Assembly: GCA_029256665.1 (NCBI GenBank)
Contig: JAQSXN010000194.1
Span: 1 to 7,191, forward strand
Source: Paenibacillus sp.
GTDB taxonomy: Bacteria; Bacillota; Bacilli; Paenibacillales; Paenibacillaceae
Length of the DNA: 7,191 bases
Direction of reading: 5' to 3'
The position numbers were made by a program, and so were the translations under genes. The notes beneath the pieces were generated by a model. The model was not told the DNA's origin and did not search any database. It worked only from the letters and a program-made list of their open reading frames with translations. Below, piece by piece: positions 6,834-7,191 of the stretch (position 1 is its first letter; the number at the start of each line of letters is the position of its first letter).

Positions 6834-7191
6834 ATGGACAAAAAAACAAGAATGCTTCGCACGCTTAATCGGGAGCCGGTCGATTATCCGCCGGTCAGCT
6901 TCTGGTTTCATTTCAACGGCGAGGAAGGGATGGGGCAAGCTTGCGTCGACGCCCATCTGAATTACTACAGGGAAACCGACATCGACTTCATCAAGATCAT
7001 GTGCGACGGATACTTTCAATTCCCGATGGCCGTCGAAATCAAAGAAGCGGCGGACTGGAGGAAGATGAAGCCGCTTGGCGCGGACCATCCATATATCAGG
7101 GAGCAAGTGGAACGGGCGCGGCTTATTACGGAAGGAGTGAACGGGGAATGCTGCACCTTCTATAGCCTGTTCGCCCCCTTCTCCTGCATCC
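6834..7191 (+). CDS. Uroporphyrinogen-decarboxylase-fold (URO-D family) protein, partial
   Basis: Only the first 119 codons are present; the gene runs off the window. The N-terminus (RMLRTLNREPVDYPPV, 6-21) is the standard opening of URO-D superfamily members, and DFIKIMCDG (51-59) and FYSLFAPFS (109-117) fit later strands of the TIM barrel. D58 may align with the catalytic aspartate of HemE, but this is tentative. The arginine-rich RQAGRY motif that follows the opening in true HemE enzymes is absent; here the stretch reads SFWFHFNGEEG (22-32). The protein is therefore unlikely to be the heme-pathway decarboxylase. The same fold is used by corrinoid-dependent methyltransferases (MtaA, MtbA, CmuA type) and by many uncharacterised proteins. 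Its place in a sugar-uptake operon suggests a role in handling the imported compound, which is inference. A metal-binding site cannot be judged without the C-terminal part. Confidence 0.82.
   Translation, partial: MDKKTRMLRTLNREPVDYPPVSFWFHFNGEEGMGQACVDAHLNYYRETDIDFIKIMCDGYFQFPMAVEIKEAADWRKMKPLGADHPYIREQVERARLITEGVNGECCTFYSLFAPFSCI

Overview
The window looks like a chromosomal segment of a moderately GC-rich Bacillota of the Paenibacillaceae (Paenibacillus or Cohnella type). The basis is the radA-disA pair followed directly by a pssA-type phosphatidylserine synthase, strong AGGAGG-type ribosome binding sites, and a sugar ABC transporter with a lipoprotein binding protein. The species assignment is inference; no rRNA or other marker is present. 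All recognised genes lie on the + strand.

Region 1 (1-127) has no gene. It holds the leader of radA and a stretch I suspect is part of a dispersed intergenic repeat. Region 2 (128-3462) is a housekeeping block. It contains radA (branch-migration ATPase), disA (c-di-AMP synthase that scans DNA) and pssA (membrane phosphatidylserine synthase). radA and disA are 15 nt apart and probably cotranscribed. pssA has its own near-consensus sigma-A promoter, which starts inside the last codons of disA. A clear intrinsic terminator closes the block.

Region 3 (3463-3671) is a 209-nt spacer with a hairpin, several short palindromes and a candidate promoter. Region 4 (3672-7191) is an accessory carbohydrate-uptake operon of the CUT1 class. 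It encodes a lipoprotein solute-binding protein starting at TTG, two permeases with EAA loops, and the first 119 codons of a uroporphyrinogen-decarboxylase-fold (URO-D family) protein cut off by the window end. No ATPase gene is seen; a shared MsmX-type ATPase encoded elsewhere is the usual solution for this class in Bacillota.

Most of the content is well-known gene families. The less ordinary points are the coupling of a URO-D-like protein without the heme-enzyme RQAGRY signature to a sugar transporter, a nine-A run near the end of pssA whose slippage would remove its charged tail, the two-codon ORF at the disA start, and the possible repeat before radA. I found no clear evidence for a wholly new biological system.
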